Shown here: piece after piece, positions 37,995 to 46,075 of the stretch
Layout of the letters: each line of letters starts with the position of its first letter
Position numbering within the stretch: the first letter of the stretch is position 1
Assembly: GCA_947459215.1 (NCBI GenBank)
Contig: CANHCQ010000006.1
Span: 99,739 to 163,738, forward strand
From: Phycisphaerales bacterium
GTDB lineage: Bacteria > Planctomycetota > Phycisphaerae > Phycisphaerales > UBA1924
Reading direction: 5' to 3'
Length of the DNA: 64,000 bases
The notes under the pieces: model-generated
Told to the model about the DNA's origin: nothing
The model's database searches: none
What the model saw: only the letters and a program-made list of their open reading frames with translations
Position numbers and translations under genes: made by a program

Positions 37995-38924
37995 TTACAC
38001 ATCGTCGAGAAGCCACAAGTAGCGATTGGCAATGGACTGGAACTGCAACACGGTCATGCTGCGCATTTCGAAGAGCAATCGCTGCGGCTGATGAGCCGGA
38101 GCAGTCGAGATTCCGAGATCACCGGTACTTCTTGGACTCGTCCAAAGCCCAAGTGCCGACAACGCTACTGCTATCGCCGTCCAACGGAGAAGAGCGGCAC
38201 ACTTGTCTCGCGTCGCGCGACCAATCCACCTCTTCCCGATAGGAGTGCCGCCGTTGCGGCCACACTCCGGACACCTCGACTCAGAAAGCACCCCTTCGTA
38301 GCCGCAGAACTCGCACCGATTCTCCGCTCCGCCAATACGGGCCTTTGCGTGTTGCGTGCGTCGAATGACAATCGCAAACGTCCCACCAAGCCACGCGACA
38401 AGCGAGCCGGTGAGCATCATCAATCCACGAGACGGAGACACCGACACCCCGACCGAGACCCCCTCGTTCCACGCAGCCGAATAGACGCCAAAGAAGAACA
38501 ACCATAACAAGTGGGCGATCGAGAACACGACTGCCAGCAGGGCTATAGAACGCCAGAGGCTTGCGATAAACAAGGATTGCTTCAATCCTGCTCGCGGATG
38601 ACCGAACCGCGGTCTGATCAAGACGATGGCGAGGGCCAAACAAATAGCCACCGCGACAATCGCCATCGCAGGAAAGGCCACGACACGCACAATTGCGTCT
38701 TGCAACAACAGCAAATCACCCCGCCCCTCTCGCGGCTTCCAAGAGAGGGACGGGGCGATGTGGTAGGGATGAAGCGGCCCAACGTGCGGTCGATACCCGA
38801 GCCGCGCAGTGATTGCCTGAATGGAGTTGTGAACCATCTCGAGACGAACGAGCGACCACGCGGCGACACCCAGCACCGTCGCGAGCAGACTGCTTCCAAT
38901 CGCGGTAAGGGTGCTCATTGACAT
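37995..38924 (-). CDS. Multi-span membrane protein with zinc-ribbon (locus C)
   Basis: A 309-aa protein with an N-terminal hydrophobic helix and three to four more membrane segments (around residues 85-105, 130-150, 170-190, 250-265). A cytoplasmic-type zinc ribbon CEFCGYE...CPECG (about residues 205-225) lies between the last segments. No known family, although treble-clef or ribbon motifs with CxxCG pairs are common in planctomycete membrane proteins of unknown function. It begins 1 nt after the stop of the upstream Cys-rich gene, so they form one operon. Lower GC than gmd and dinB on either side. Confidence 0.7.
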   Translation of the reverse strand: MSMSTLTAIGSSLLATVLGVAAWSLVRLEMVHNSIQAITARLGYRPHVGPLHPYHIAPSLSWKPREGRGDLLLLQDAIVRVVAFPAMAIVAVAICLALAIVLIRPRFGHPRAGLKQSLFIASLWRSIALLAVVFSIAHLLWLFFFGVYSAAWNEGVSVGVSVSPSRGLMMLTGSLVAWLGGTFAIVIRRTQHAKARIGGAENRCEFCGYEGVLSESRCPECGRNGGTPIGKRWIGRATRDKCAALLRWTAIAVALSALGLWTSPRSTGDLGISTAPAHQPQRLLFEMRSMTVLQFQSIANRYLWLLDDV

Positions 38925-38925
38925 G

Positions 38926-39873
38926 TCAAGGGCACGGGAACTGGATCAGTGTCGCTGTCGCAACCTGCCCGGCGCACGGCGAGAGCGGATCACCCGCCGT
39001 GAACTCGTAGCACTTGTCGTTGACAACCTTGACAACGGTGCCTGGGCACGCGGCACAGCACCAGAAAGTCGATCCCGTGTAAGTCGTGGTATGTGTGGTT
39101 CGCTTTGTCACGAAGCAGTGCAGCACGCTTCCCACGAGACTCGATGTGATGAGATCCGGCGCGGGGGTCTTGGTCGTCGCACTTGAACACCAGCAGAAGA
39201 ACGCGGCTGTCGCAGCGGATGGAATCGCGCTGTCGCCGAAGTGGGTGATTTCGTCTTTTCGGGCGATCGTGTTGAGCAGCAGGTCCATGCTCAGCATGGG
39301 CACCTCATCAAGAAGCAGGCAGCTTCCCGGCATGTGAACTTCGCCCTCGTTCGAGTAAGCTCCGAAGGACGATAGAAGCGGCGCGTATGCGCCGCCGTCC
39401 TCGGCCAGCTCTTGGACGATCTGAGCGCTCTGTGCGGTGCCATCCATGAAATAACTCATCGGATCATCGATCAACACCCCAGAAACGAACGGCGTCGGCT
39501 CGGTGAGCATGGCGGAGCATGCGGCTGCTTTATCTGAAACTTCGACGGACTCCGAGAAAAGCGTGGGTGCTTGCAGTGCGGCGCGAGCGAATGCGACGGC
39601 GTCGCAGACGTTGCCCGAAGGCCAACCCCATCCCGCCCATGTGTCATTTGGAAGTCGCTCGAACCACAGGACGGTCAGATTGTTTCCTGTGGTGGTGCCC
39701 GGCGCCGCCCACATCAAGTATCCTTCGATAGTGCTGCCCACCGCGGCCGGAACGAAGGTCCAGTCGCCGATCTGCGCCGCGACAGAAGGCAGCACCGGCA
39801 CCTGGGCCTTGCTGCGATGTTCATTGCAGGAGATGCCCAGAATTGCTGCTACAACGACTCCGCAGCGGGTCAT
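38926..39873 (-). CDS. Cys-rich exported protein with heptamer-repeat 5' end (locus C)
   Basis: Taken from the ATG at 39873, a 315-aa protein with hydrophobic N-terminus and possible lipoprotein Cys (ILGISC, an imperfect lipobox). It is rich in Ser/Thr, with many Cys in the last 100 residues (FFCWC, FWCCAACPG, final FPCP). No family recognised. The best Shine-Dalgarno (AGGGAG at 39923-39928) instead serves an ATG at 39914-39916, which is out of frame because five copies of a 7-bp repeat lie between. With four or seven copies the two would be in frame. An in-frame TTG at 39912 is another option. Confidence 0.65.
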   Translation of the reverse strand: MTRCGVVVAAILGISCNEHRSKAQVPVLPSVAAQIGDWTFVPAAVGSTIEGYLMWAAPGTTTGNNLTVLWFERLPNDTWAGWGWPSGNVCDAVAFARAALQAPTLFSESVEVSDKAAACSAMLTEPTPFVSGVLIDDPMSYFMDGTAQSAQIVQELAEDGGAYAPLLSSFGAYSNEGEVHMPGSCLLLDEVPMLSMDLLLNTIARKDEITHFGDSAIPSAATAAFFCWCSSATTKTPAPDLITSSLVGSVLHCFVTKRTTHTTTYTGSTFWCCAACPGTVVKVVNDKCYEFTAGDPLSPCAGQVATATLIQFPCP

Positions 39874-39875
39874 CC

Positions 39876-39910
39876 GAGCGACGAGCGACGAGCGACGAGC
39901 GACGAGCGAC
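39876..39910. repeat. GAGCGAC heptamer x5 at the start of the locus C operon
   Basis: Five perfect tandem copies (35 bp). On the minus strand they read GTCGCTC and lie immediately after the Shine-Dalgarno-linked ATG of the Cys-rich gene. The unit is not a multiple of three, so copy-number change shifts the frame. Confidence 0.95.
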
Positions 39911-40011
39911 AATCATGGCGATTCTCCCTGGCCCCGAACGAGGCTCGCACCCTACCACAAATTGTGCCGCTTGTCAATCCCGTTGATTTCCCGAGAAATC
40001 GAGTACGACAC

Positions 40012-41655
40012 ATGACGACACCTGCTCGCGTCATCGCCCACGTCGACATGGACGCGTTCTTCGCGTCGGTCGAGCAGCGTGACAACCCAGCGCTCCGCGG
40101 GAAGCCGGTGCTGGTGGGAGGCGGGAGCAAGCGGGGAGTGGTGGCCGCGGCGAGCTACGAGGCGCGGAAGTTCGGATGCAAGAGCGCGATGCCCACGGCA
40201 CAGGCCCTGCGCCTGTGCCCGCAAGCGATCATCGTGAAAGGCCGCCACGGCAACTACGGCGAGATCTCCAAGCAAGTCTTCGAAGTCGTGCGCTCCTTCA
40301 CGCCCGACGTGCAGCCCATCTCGATCGACGAGGCGTTCTTCGATCTCACCAACGTCATGCACCTGCACGCCAAGGGCTGGGACCACGAGCGCGCATGGGA
40401 GCAGGATGAGCCCCGTGCCCAGACGCCGAGTCTGAGCGAGTCCTCGAGCGAAGGCTCGGATCGTTCGGGAACACGCGTGGGACATCTTCAATCGCCCAGC
40501 GGTGTCGACGCAGGAGGCGCCCTTCCCCCTGCCCCTTCCCTCCGGGAAGGGGAGTGGCGTACATTGCATCTCCTGGGGCTCGCCATCAAGCAACGCATCC
40601 GCGAAGCGGTCGATCTGCCCGCGAGCATCGGCATCAGCGGCAACAAGTTCCTCGCCAAGCTGTGCAGCGATCTGAGCAAGCCGGACGGGCTCAAGATTCT
40701 GCGGCCCCAGGACGCGGAGCAGGAGCTGCTGCCGCTGCCGGTCGGCGTGATCTTCGGCGTGGGGCCCAAAGCTCAAGAACGCCTGCGCCAACTCGGCATC
40801 AAGACCATCGCCGAGATGCGCGAGTTCGGCGAGGATCGCCTCGTCAGCCGCTTCGGCGAGCACGCGCGGGAGTGGTTCCAACTGGCCCGCGGCGAGGACC
40901 ACCGCCCGCTCCGCATGGGCCGCGAACAGAAATCGATCGGCAAGGAACGCACGTTCTTCGACAACATCGATGATCCGGAAGAGCTTCGGGCTCTGCTGCT
41001 GTCGTTCGTCGAGGACGTCTCACGCTCACTCCGCGAAGACGGCCTGAAAGCCAAGGGCGTCACGCTGAAGCTGCGCCTCGGCGATTTCAGCACGTTCACG
41101 CGCTCGCGGGCGCTGGCGGAGGCGACCGATTCGACCAAAGAACTGTGGGCCGCGGCGTGGTCGCTGCTGCAGGAATGGCTCCATCAACGCAAGGGCGCCC
41201 TGCGCCTCATGGGCGTGAGCCTGCACGGGCTGACGAGCCAGACGCAGATGGGGCTGTTCGAGGCAGCGACGGAGGATCGCGAAGCGCCAGCGATCCCGAA
41301 GCGGAGCACAAGCAAGAGCGTCAGCACATCACCGACAGCGAGCCGGGGCGTCCCCGCCCCGGCACAGAAGATGGAGGAAAGCAAGAAGGCGAGCGAAGCG
41401 GATGTCGCAGCGGACGGAGCGCAGCTGCTCAACGCGACTGACTTGGATGATGCCGATGACGACAACGCACGCGACCCGCGCCGGGGCGGGGACGCCCCGG
41501 CTCGCGATGGAGATCAGGCCGAGCCTGACGCGAAGGGAGAAGCGACGACCGACCCCAAGGGCGCGAAGAAGCGTCGCAACATCGACGCCGCCACGGACGC
41601 GATCGCGAAGAAGTTCGGGAAGGATGCGATACGGCGGGGTGGGGCGATCGGATGA
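40012..41655 (+). CDS. dinB: DNA polymerase IV with internal insert and long C-terminal extension
   Basis: A Y-family translesion polymerase of 547 aa (family usually 350-420). Catalytic motifs are DMDAFFASVEQ at residues 11-21 and SIDEAFFD near 104, with the helix-hairpin-helix region GVIFGVGPKAQERL near 245. An insert of about 55 residues, Ser/Pro/Gly-rich (EPRAQTPSLSESSSEGS...), separates the SIDEA strand from SIGISGNKFLAK; in E. coli DinB the same interval is short. Its DNA contains a CCCTTCCC/GGGAAGGG palindrome and looks like inserted repeat DNA. After the little-finger domain (about residue 420) comes a low-complexity tail carrying a 22-bp inverted repeat pair and ending in a basic region. 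SOS control cannot be seen. Confidence 0.92.
   Translation: MTTPARVIAHVDMDAFFASVEQRDNPALRGKPVLVGGGSKRGVVAAASYEARKFGCKSAMPTAQALRLCPQAIIVKGRHGNYGEISKQVFEVVRSFTPDVQPISIDEAFFDLTNVMHLHAKGWDHERAWEQDEPRAQTPSLSESSSEGSDRSGTRVGHLQSPSGVDAGGALPPAPSLREGEWRTLHLLGLAIKQRIREAVDLPASIGISGNKFLAKLCSDLSKPDGLKILRPQDAEQELLPLPVGVIFGVGPKAQERLRQLGIKTIAEMREFGEDRLVSRFGEHAREWFQLARGEDHRPLRMGREQKSIGKERTFFDNIDDPEELRALLLSFVEDVSRSLREDGLKAKGVTLKLRLGDFSTFTRSRALAEATDSTKELWAAAWSLLQEWLHQRKGALRLMGVSLHGLTSQTQMGLFEAATEDREAPAIPKRSTSKSVSTSPTASRGVPAPAQKMEESKKASEADVAADGAQLLNATDLDDADDDNARDPRRGGDAPARDGDQAEPDAKGEATTDPKGAKKRRNIDAATDAIAKKFGKDAIRRGGAIG
41342..41501. repeat. Pair of 22-bp inverted repeats inside the dinB 3' extension
   Basis: 41342-41363 and 41480-41501 are exact reverse complements of each other and each is GC-rich and partly self-complementary (core CCGGGGC...GCCCCGG). 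They lie in frame in the low-complexity tail of dinB, 116 bp apart, and look like inserted palindromic repeat units. Confidence 0.8.
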
Positions 41656-41923
41656 CACTGCGTGTCACTTCCGCACTGTCCGCAAAGAGTGCCTCGCCCA
41701 TGCCCCGCTTGGCGGATTGGGGGCGGCCCGCTGCCGCGACCCCATTAATTGGGCTGCTATGCAAGCAGCCACAATAGCTGGGGGTGGGGTGGGTTGTGTG
41801 GGCGTAGTCACGCATCGGCTCATTCCCGCGAATTCCACATGCCGAAAAGTCTCGGCGGTCAAATTTTCGTTTTCTCTGTCAAAGTTGAATTTGGCTGTGC
41901 GGATATCAAGGATCCTTGAATTC

Positions 41924-43123
41924 ATGAAGGACACCGATTTCCAACCCCAGTATCCGGGCACGCTTACGCCAACCTCTTTCACCGAACGTCGCGAGGGAGT
42001 GGATCGCGTGGTTCAGGGTCAGGCGTTCGTCCCGCACCCTCTTCCGCCGACGATCGAGCCAGAACGACTTATAGGACGACTGTTTGACGTGCTCGATCGT
42101 GCGAAGACGCGACTGCTGGAACTGCAGGCGGATGTCGAGTCCCTCCCAGATCCGAAGGTGCTGCTGAGCGCCATGCGAGCGAGAGAAGTGCAGTCGTCGT
42201 CGAAGATCGAGAACACATTCTCATCGCTCAAGGACATCGCCCTCTCGGAAATCATCACGGATCGCGCCACACAAGAGACTCTCGAAGTTCGGAGGAACAA
42301 ACAGGCCGTCGAACACGGCTTGTTATCGCCATTGCCACTCTCAAACAGACTCATCAGCGAGATTCACGAGAAATTGATTATCGATCCCACGCACACACCT
42401 GGAAAGTACCGCAAGCGGCAGGTCTGCATCGGCGACGAGAATCGCGGCTTTGCCGCTGCACGATTTGTGCCACCACCCGGTGACCAAGTACCTGAGTGCA
42501 TGAAGCACTGGGAGCACTTCGTCAACCCCAAAACACTTGGGGCACCGCAGCGTCAAGAGTTTCCGTTCTTCATTGAACTCGCTATGGCACACTACCAGTT
42601 CGAAGCGATTCACCCCTTCAGTGACGGAAACGGACGGCTAGGCAGAGCAATCGTCAACATCACCCCGGTCAAGGCTGGCGTGCTCCGCCAGCCCGTCTGC
42701 AATCTCAGCGAATGGGTCCAGTCAAATCGCACTGAGTACTACGAGCGTCTCCTGAGGGTCAGTACCGCGAATGAGTGGGAGCCGTGGATTCGCTTTTTCT
42801 GTACGGCAATTGCTGAGCAGGCAACGCTCGACCGCGATCGCGCCAAGCGAGTTCGCTCGCTCTACGACAAATACCACGCTGCAAACGTCACCAAGGGCAA
42901 GAGTTCTCTCACGCTCAAACTGATCGATCACCTCTTCTCGCGATTCGTGATCACGATCCCGCTTGCACAGGAGGTGCTGAACGTCTCATATACTTCTGCT
43001 CAACTCCATGTCGAGCGATTAGTCAAAGCGGGGGTTCTCGTGCAGGCTACCAAAGGAAACTACGACAAGGTCTATGTCGCAAACGCAATTCTGAAAGCGG
43101 TTCGCGGCCAAGCGGAAGAGTGA
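41924..43123 (+). CDS. Fic-family protein (predicted AMP transferase)
   Basis: A 399-aa Fic protein predicted to AMPylate or otherwise modify a target hydroxyl. The active-site loop HPFSDGNGRLGR (about residues 230-241) keeps the catalytic His and the acidic/GNGR residues. The N-terminal inhibitory helix motif (S/T)xxxE(G/N) is present as SSKIEN near residue 88, the arrangement of class II autoinhibited Fics. The C-terminal 80 residues look like a winged-helix domain (IPLAQEVLNVSYTSAQLHVERLVKAGVL). The 268-bp upstream region is AT-richer than neighbours and has the palindrome CCCATTAATTGGG, a possible operator. Low GC and isolation suggest horizontal transfer. Confidence 0.92.
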   Translation: MKDTDFQPQYPGTLTPTSFTERREGVDRVVQGQAFVPHPLPPTIEPERLIGRLFDVLDRAKTRLLELQADVESLPDPKVLLSAMRAREVQSSSKIENTFSSLKDIALSEIITDRATQETLEVRRNKQAVEHGLLSPLPLSNRLISEIHEKLIIDPTHTPGKYRKRQVCIGDENRGFAAARFVPPPGDQVPECMKHWEHFVNPKTLGAPQRQEFPFFIELAMAHYQFEAIHPFSDGNGRLGRAIVNITPVKAGVLRQPVCNLSEWVQSNRTEYYERLLRVSTANEWEPWIRFFCTAIAEQATLDRDRAKRVRSLYDKYHAANVTKGKSSLTLKLIDHLFSRFVITIPLAQEVLNVSYTSAQLHVERLVKAGVLVQATKGNYDKVYVANAILKAVRGQAEE

Positions 43124-44125
43124 TCACCCTCCCATCGCCTCCAGCATCGCCTTCCCCATATCCGCCGGGCTCATCGCCACGCTCACGCCCGCGGCCTTGA
43201 GCGCCGTGATCTTCGCGTCCGCCGTGTCGTCGGCGCCGCCGATGATCGCGCCCGCGTGGCCCATGCGCCGGCCCGGAGGAGCGGTGCGGCCGGCGATGAA
43301 CGCGGCGACCGGCTTCTTCAGGCGGCCGCTCTTGCGGTTCGCCGCGATCCAGTTCGCCGCATCGATCTCGTCGGTGCCGCCGATCTCGCCGATCATCAGG
43401 ATGCCGTGGGTGTCCGGGTCATCTGCAAACAGCTCCAGACAGTCGATGTGATTGAGCCCGCGCACCGGGTCGCCGCCGATGCCGACGCAGGTGCTCTGGG
43501 CGAAGCCCAGGTTCGACGTCTGCCACACCGCCTCGTACGTCAGCGTGCCGCTGCGGCTGACGATGCCGATCGCCTTGCCACGCTTGCTCTGGCTGATGTG
43601 CGTGTTGATGTAGCCGGGCATGATGCCGATCTTGCAGCCGTTGTTGGTGAACGGAGCGCCCGGCTCGCCCGTCATGCTGTTCGCATTCGTGCGCGGGCCG
43701 GGCGTGATCACGCCGGGGCAGTTGGGGCCGACCAGCACGATCCGCCGCTTCGACGGCGGCGTGCTCGCGCCGCCATTCATCTCATCAAGCACCGAACGCA
43801 CGCGGATCATGTCCTGCACCGGCACGCCCTCGGTGATGGCGCAGATGACCTTGATGCCGGCGTCGGCGGCTTCCAGAATCGCGTCCGCCGTGAACGCCGG
43901 CGGGACGAAGATCATCGTCGCCGTCGCGCCCGTCGCATCCACCGCCTGCTGCACGGTGTCGAAGATGGGCAAGCCGTTGGCGTCCTTCGTGCCGCCCTTG
44001 CCGGGGGTCACGCCGCCGGCCATCTTGGTGCCGTAGAGGAAGCAGCCCTTGGTGTGCACGGCTCCGAACGAGCCGGTGATGCCTTGACAGAGGACCTTGG
44101 TGTTCGCGTCAATCAGGATGGCCAT
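43124..44125 (-). CDS. sucD: Succinyl-CoA synthetase (ADP-forming) subunit alpha
   Basis: A 333-aa subunit that binds CoA and carries the phosphohistidine. The N-terminus [20 protein letters not shown] fits the CoA-binding Rossmann fold, and [12 protein letters not shown] is the usual second motif. The catalytic His is in the GHAGAI stretch near residue 272. Slightly longer than E. coli SucD (289 aa) because of inserts near residues 125 and 165. The ATG at 44125 follows a C/T-rich leader without Shine-Dalgarno. sucC is not adjacent. It is convergent with the Fic gene, with no gap. Confidence 0.96.
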   Translation of the reverse strand: MAILIDANTKVLCQGITGSFGAVHTKGCFLYGTKMAGGVTPGKGGTKDANGLPIFDTVQQAVDATGATATMIFVPPAFTADAILEAADAGIKVICAITEGVPVQDMIRVRSVLDEMNGGASTPPSKRRIVLVGPNCPGVITPGPRTNANSMTGEPGAPFTNNGCKIGIMPGYINTHISQSKRGKAIGIVSRSGTLTYEAVWQTSNLGFAQSTCVGIGGDPVRGLNHIDCLELFADDPDTHGILMIGEIGGTDEIDAANWIAANRKSGRLKKPVAAFIAGRTAPPGRRMGHAGAIIGGADDTADAKITALKAAGVSVAMSPADMGKAMLEAMGG

Positions 44126-44177
44126 AGGGAGGGGAGTGTAGAGCGAATGGCGTGCGAGCGGGCATGATGCGGGAACG

Positions 44178-44205
44178 AAAAAGGCCCGCCGAGGGGCGGG
44201 CCTTG
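44178..44205 (-). terminator. Rho-independent terminator of the PEP-CTERM gene
   Basis: On the minus strand the stem AAGGCCCGCC/GGCGGGCCTT with loop CCTC is followed by TTTTC. It lies between 44228 and the sucD start. Confidence 0.88.
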
Positions 44206-44227
44206 AAGGGTCGAATCCGTGCGAGGT

Positions 44228-45199
44228 TCAGCGACGCCGACGGCCAGCGATCAGGCCACCGATGCCGAGGAGCGCGAGCGAGCCGGGAGCCGGGATGAAC
44301 GCGATCTCCGAGATGTACTTCGCGTTCACGTTGCCGCCCGCGGCCACCGCCGTGATGGCGTTGGTCGTCGGGTCCAGCACCCACACGCCATCGCCCTTGG
44401 TGATCAGCAGGTTGCCGTTGTCGAGGCGGAACGAGGCCCGGATACCAAGGCCGTTGCCCCAGAAGCCGGTCTGAGCGCCGGCCCCGTTGAGCTGGTAGGC
44501 GCCGGCCTGGGTGGTAAAGCCGAAGCCGCCGACGAGGTAGTTGCTGCCGTCGGCATTGATCTGCTGCGGCAGGGTCAGACCCGTACCGGCATTGTTGTTG
44601 TTGGAATAGAAGTTGCCGAGGAAGTTACCCGCGGCGTCGTAGCGATCGATGCGGGAAAGACCCACGGTGGTCGACGATGAGTAGTTGCTGACGAGCAGCT
44701 CGCCGTTCGCGGCGACATGGATGTCCCAAGGCGAGGTCGTGGTTGCCGTCGAGAACTGCTGAACGGCGAAGCTGCCGAGGAACGCGCCCGTGTTGGCGTC
44801 AAACTTCACGATCGAGTTGCCGAAGCCGGTGCCCGAGTTGGCAACGAAGACCGTGTTCCCCTGGCGGGCCATGCCGCGGATGTTGCTGAGGTTCGTGGTG
44901 CCGCTGCCGGTCAGAGCGGTCTTGTAGGTGCCGGTGGTGAGGTTGTAGCGGAAGACCTTGTTCTGCACCTGGTCGCTGATCCAGACGTCGGAACCGATCG
45001 AGAGCGCCTCGGTCTGGCTGTTGAAGACGTTCGCGGCGCCGTCGCCGACGATCCAGTTCTGCTGGACGAGCGAGCCGTTGCTCTTGTTGAAGAGCATGAT
45101 GCTGCGGTTGCCGCTCGCAAAGTTCGTGACCATCAGATACTTCGCCGAGGCCGACGACGCAACGCCCGCGATGGCGAGCACAAGCAGAGCCTTCTTCAT
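44228..45199 (-). CDS. Secreted PEP-CTERM-like protein with propeller-like repeats
   Basis: A 323-aa protein. The signal peptide is MKKALLVLAIAGVASSASA. The mature part has NHL/SMP30-like beta-propeller strands (VWISDQVQNKVFRYN, SIVKFDANTGAFLG, RIDRYDAAGNFLG). The C-terminal sorting tail is PAPGSLALLGIGGLIAGRRRR. AGGAGAGAG precedes the ATG. Presumed to be exported and anchored by an exosortase-type system; ligand unknown. Same tail type as 35552-36211. Confidence 0.85.
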   Translation of the reverse strand: MKKALLVLAIAGVASSASAKYLMVTNFASGNRSIMLFNKSNGSLVQQNWIVGDGAANVFNSQTEALSIGSDVWISDQVQNKVFRYNLTTGTYKTALTGSGTTNLSNIRGMARQGNTVFVANSGTGFGNSIVKFDANTGAFLGSFAVQQFSTATTTSPWDIHVAANGELLVSNYSSSTTVGLSRIDRYDAAGNFLGNFYSNNNNAGTGLTLPQQINADGSNYLVGGFGFTTQAGAYQLNGAGAQTGFWGNGLGIRASFRLDNGNLLITKGDGVWVLDPTTNAITAVAAGGNVNAKYISEIAFIPAPGSLALLGIGGLIAGRRRR

Positions 45200-45506
45200 C
45201 TCTCTCCTACCTCTCCGGCGGCAAGGCCGCCAAACACATATCACGACCGGCGCGCGGAAACGCGCCGAGCGATCGATCCGAGTTGTCGCGGGATGCCTCT
45301 CTCCTCATGAGAGCCCTGAACCCGATGCACGCATCGGGGCGGAAAACAGGGTGACGTCTCGCTGTCGGTAAAGTACCCGAGCGTGCGGAATACGTCAAGA
45401 ACAATTGAGCGGGAAAGCACTTACGGCACAGTGGCCTTTTCGTCGAATCCTATCAAAGCACGAACCCGGGACCCGACTCGGTTGGGCTTTCCGATATACT
45501 CCAAAC
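45200..45506. other. Intergenic region between divergent genes
   Basis: About 300 bp between the PEP-CTERM gene (minus) and the toxin-antitoxin pair (plus). No clear promoter boxes or hairpins with T-tract were found. Confidence 0.45.
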
Positions 45507-45749
45507 ATGCTCGATTGGCGGACGTGCAAAGCGGTAGAGCGCGACCCGGCTCGGGTGAGCGGGGCGTGGGTTTTTCGTGGGACACGGGTTCCGGTGCAAG
45601 CCCTCTTTGAGAATCTCGAGGACGGAGCCACGGTCTTGCAATTCGTCGAGTGGTTCCCCGGCGTTCCGCGAGATTTGGTCGAGGCAGTGCTGGAACATGC
45701 ACGGCAGAGTTTGGCGGTCGACGGCCGCAATGAAACAGCCGCAGCATGA
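45507..45749 (+). CDS. DUF433-family antitoxin
   Basis: An 80-aa protein with the DUF433 pattern: a short N-terminal strand, GTRVPVQALFENLEDGATV, then FPGVPRDLVEAVLEHA. DUF433 is an antitoxin with a winged-helix-like fold, usually paired with DUF5615. Its stop overlaps the toxin ATG by 4 bp (ATGA). No strong Shine-Dalgarno. By analogy with type II pairs it should neutralise the downstream protein and repress the pair. Confidence 0.85.
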   Translation: MLDWRTCKAVERDPARVSGAWVFRGTRVPVQALFENLEDGATVLQFVEWFPGVPRDLVEAVLEHARQSLAVDGRNETAAA

Positions 45750-46075
45750 GGATTCTCTTCGATCAGGGAACTCCGGCACCGCTGCGTCGATCTCTTCGAC
45801 GCCACACCGTTCAGACAGCGTCCGAGTTGGGCTGGTCCAACCTCTCGAACGGCGACCTCCTCGCCGCGGCCCAGGAACAGTTTGACGCTCTGATCACGAT
45901 TGATCAGAATCTGTCGTATCAGCAGGATTTATCGAGTCGCACGATCGCGATCATCGTCCTGACCACCACGCGATGGAGGCTTATTGAACGAGCCGCCCTC
46001 GAGATCGAGGCGAAGGTCGACGGGGTGCGAAGGGGAGATTTCTTGGTGATCGAGGTCCCCAACGATCCATCGTGA
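45746..46075 (+). CDS. DUF5615 PIN-like toxin
   Basis: A 109-aa protein of the DUF5615 (Mut7-C/PIN-like) type, a predicted RNase. N-terminal MRILFDQGTPAPLRRSL holds the first acidic residue, and FDALITIDQNLSYQQ holds the conserved TxDxxLxxQQ motif. Paired with the DUF433 antitoxin through ATGA overlap. Its TGA stop overlaps the possible psd start (GTGATG), so the toxin may be translationally coupled to psd, an unusual placement before an essential lipid gene. Confidence 0.85.
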   Translation: MRILFDQGTPAPLRRSLRRHTVQTASELGWSNLSNGDLLAAAQEQFDALITIDQNLSYQQDLSSRTIAIIVLTTTRWRLIERAALEIEAKVDGVRRGDFLVIEVPNDPS

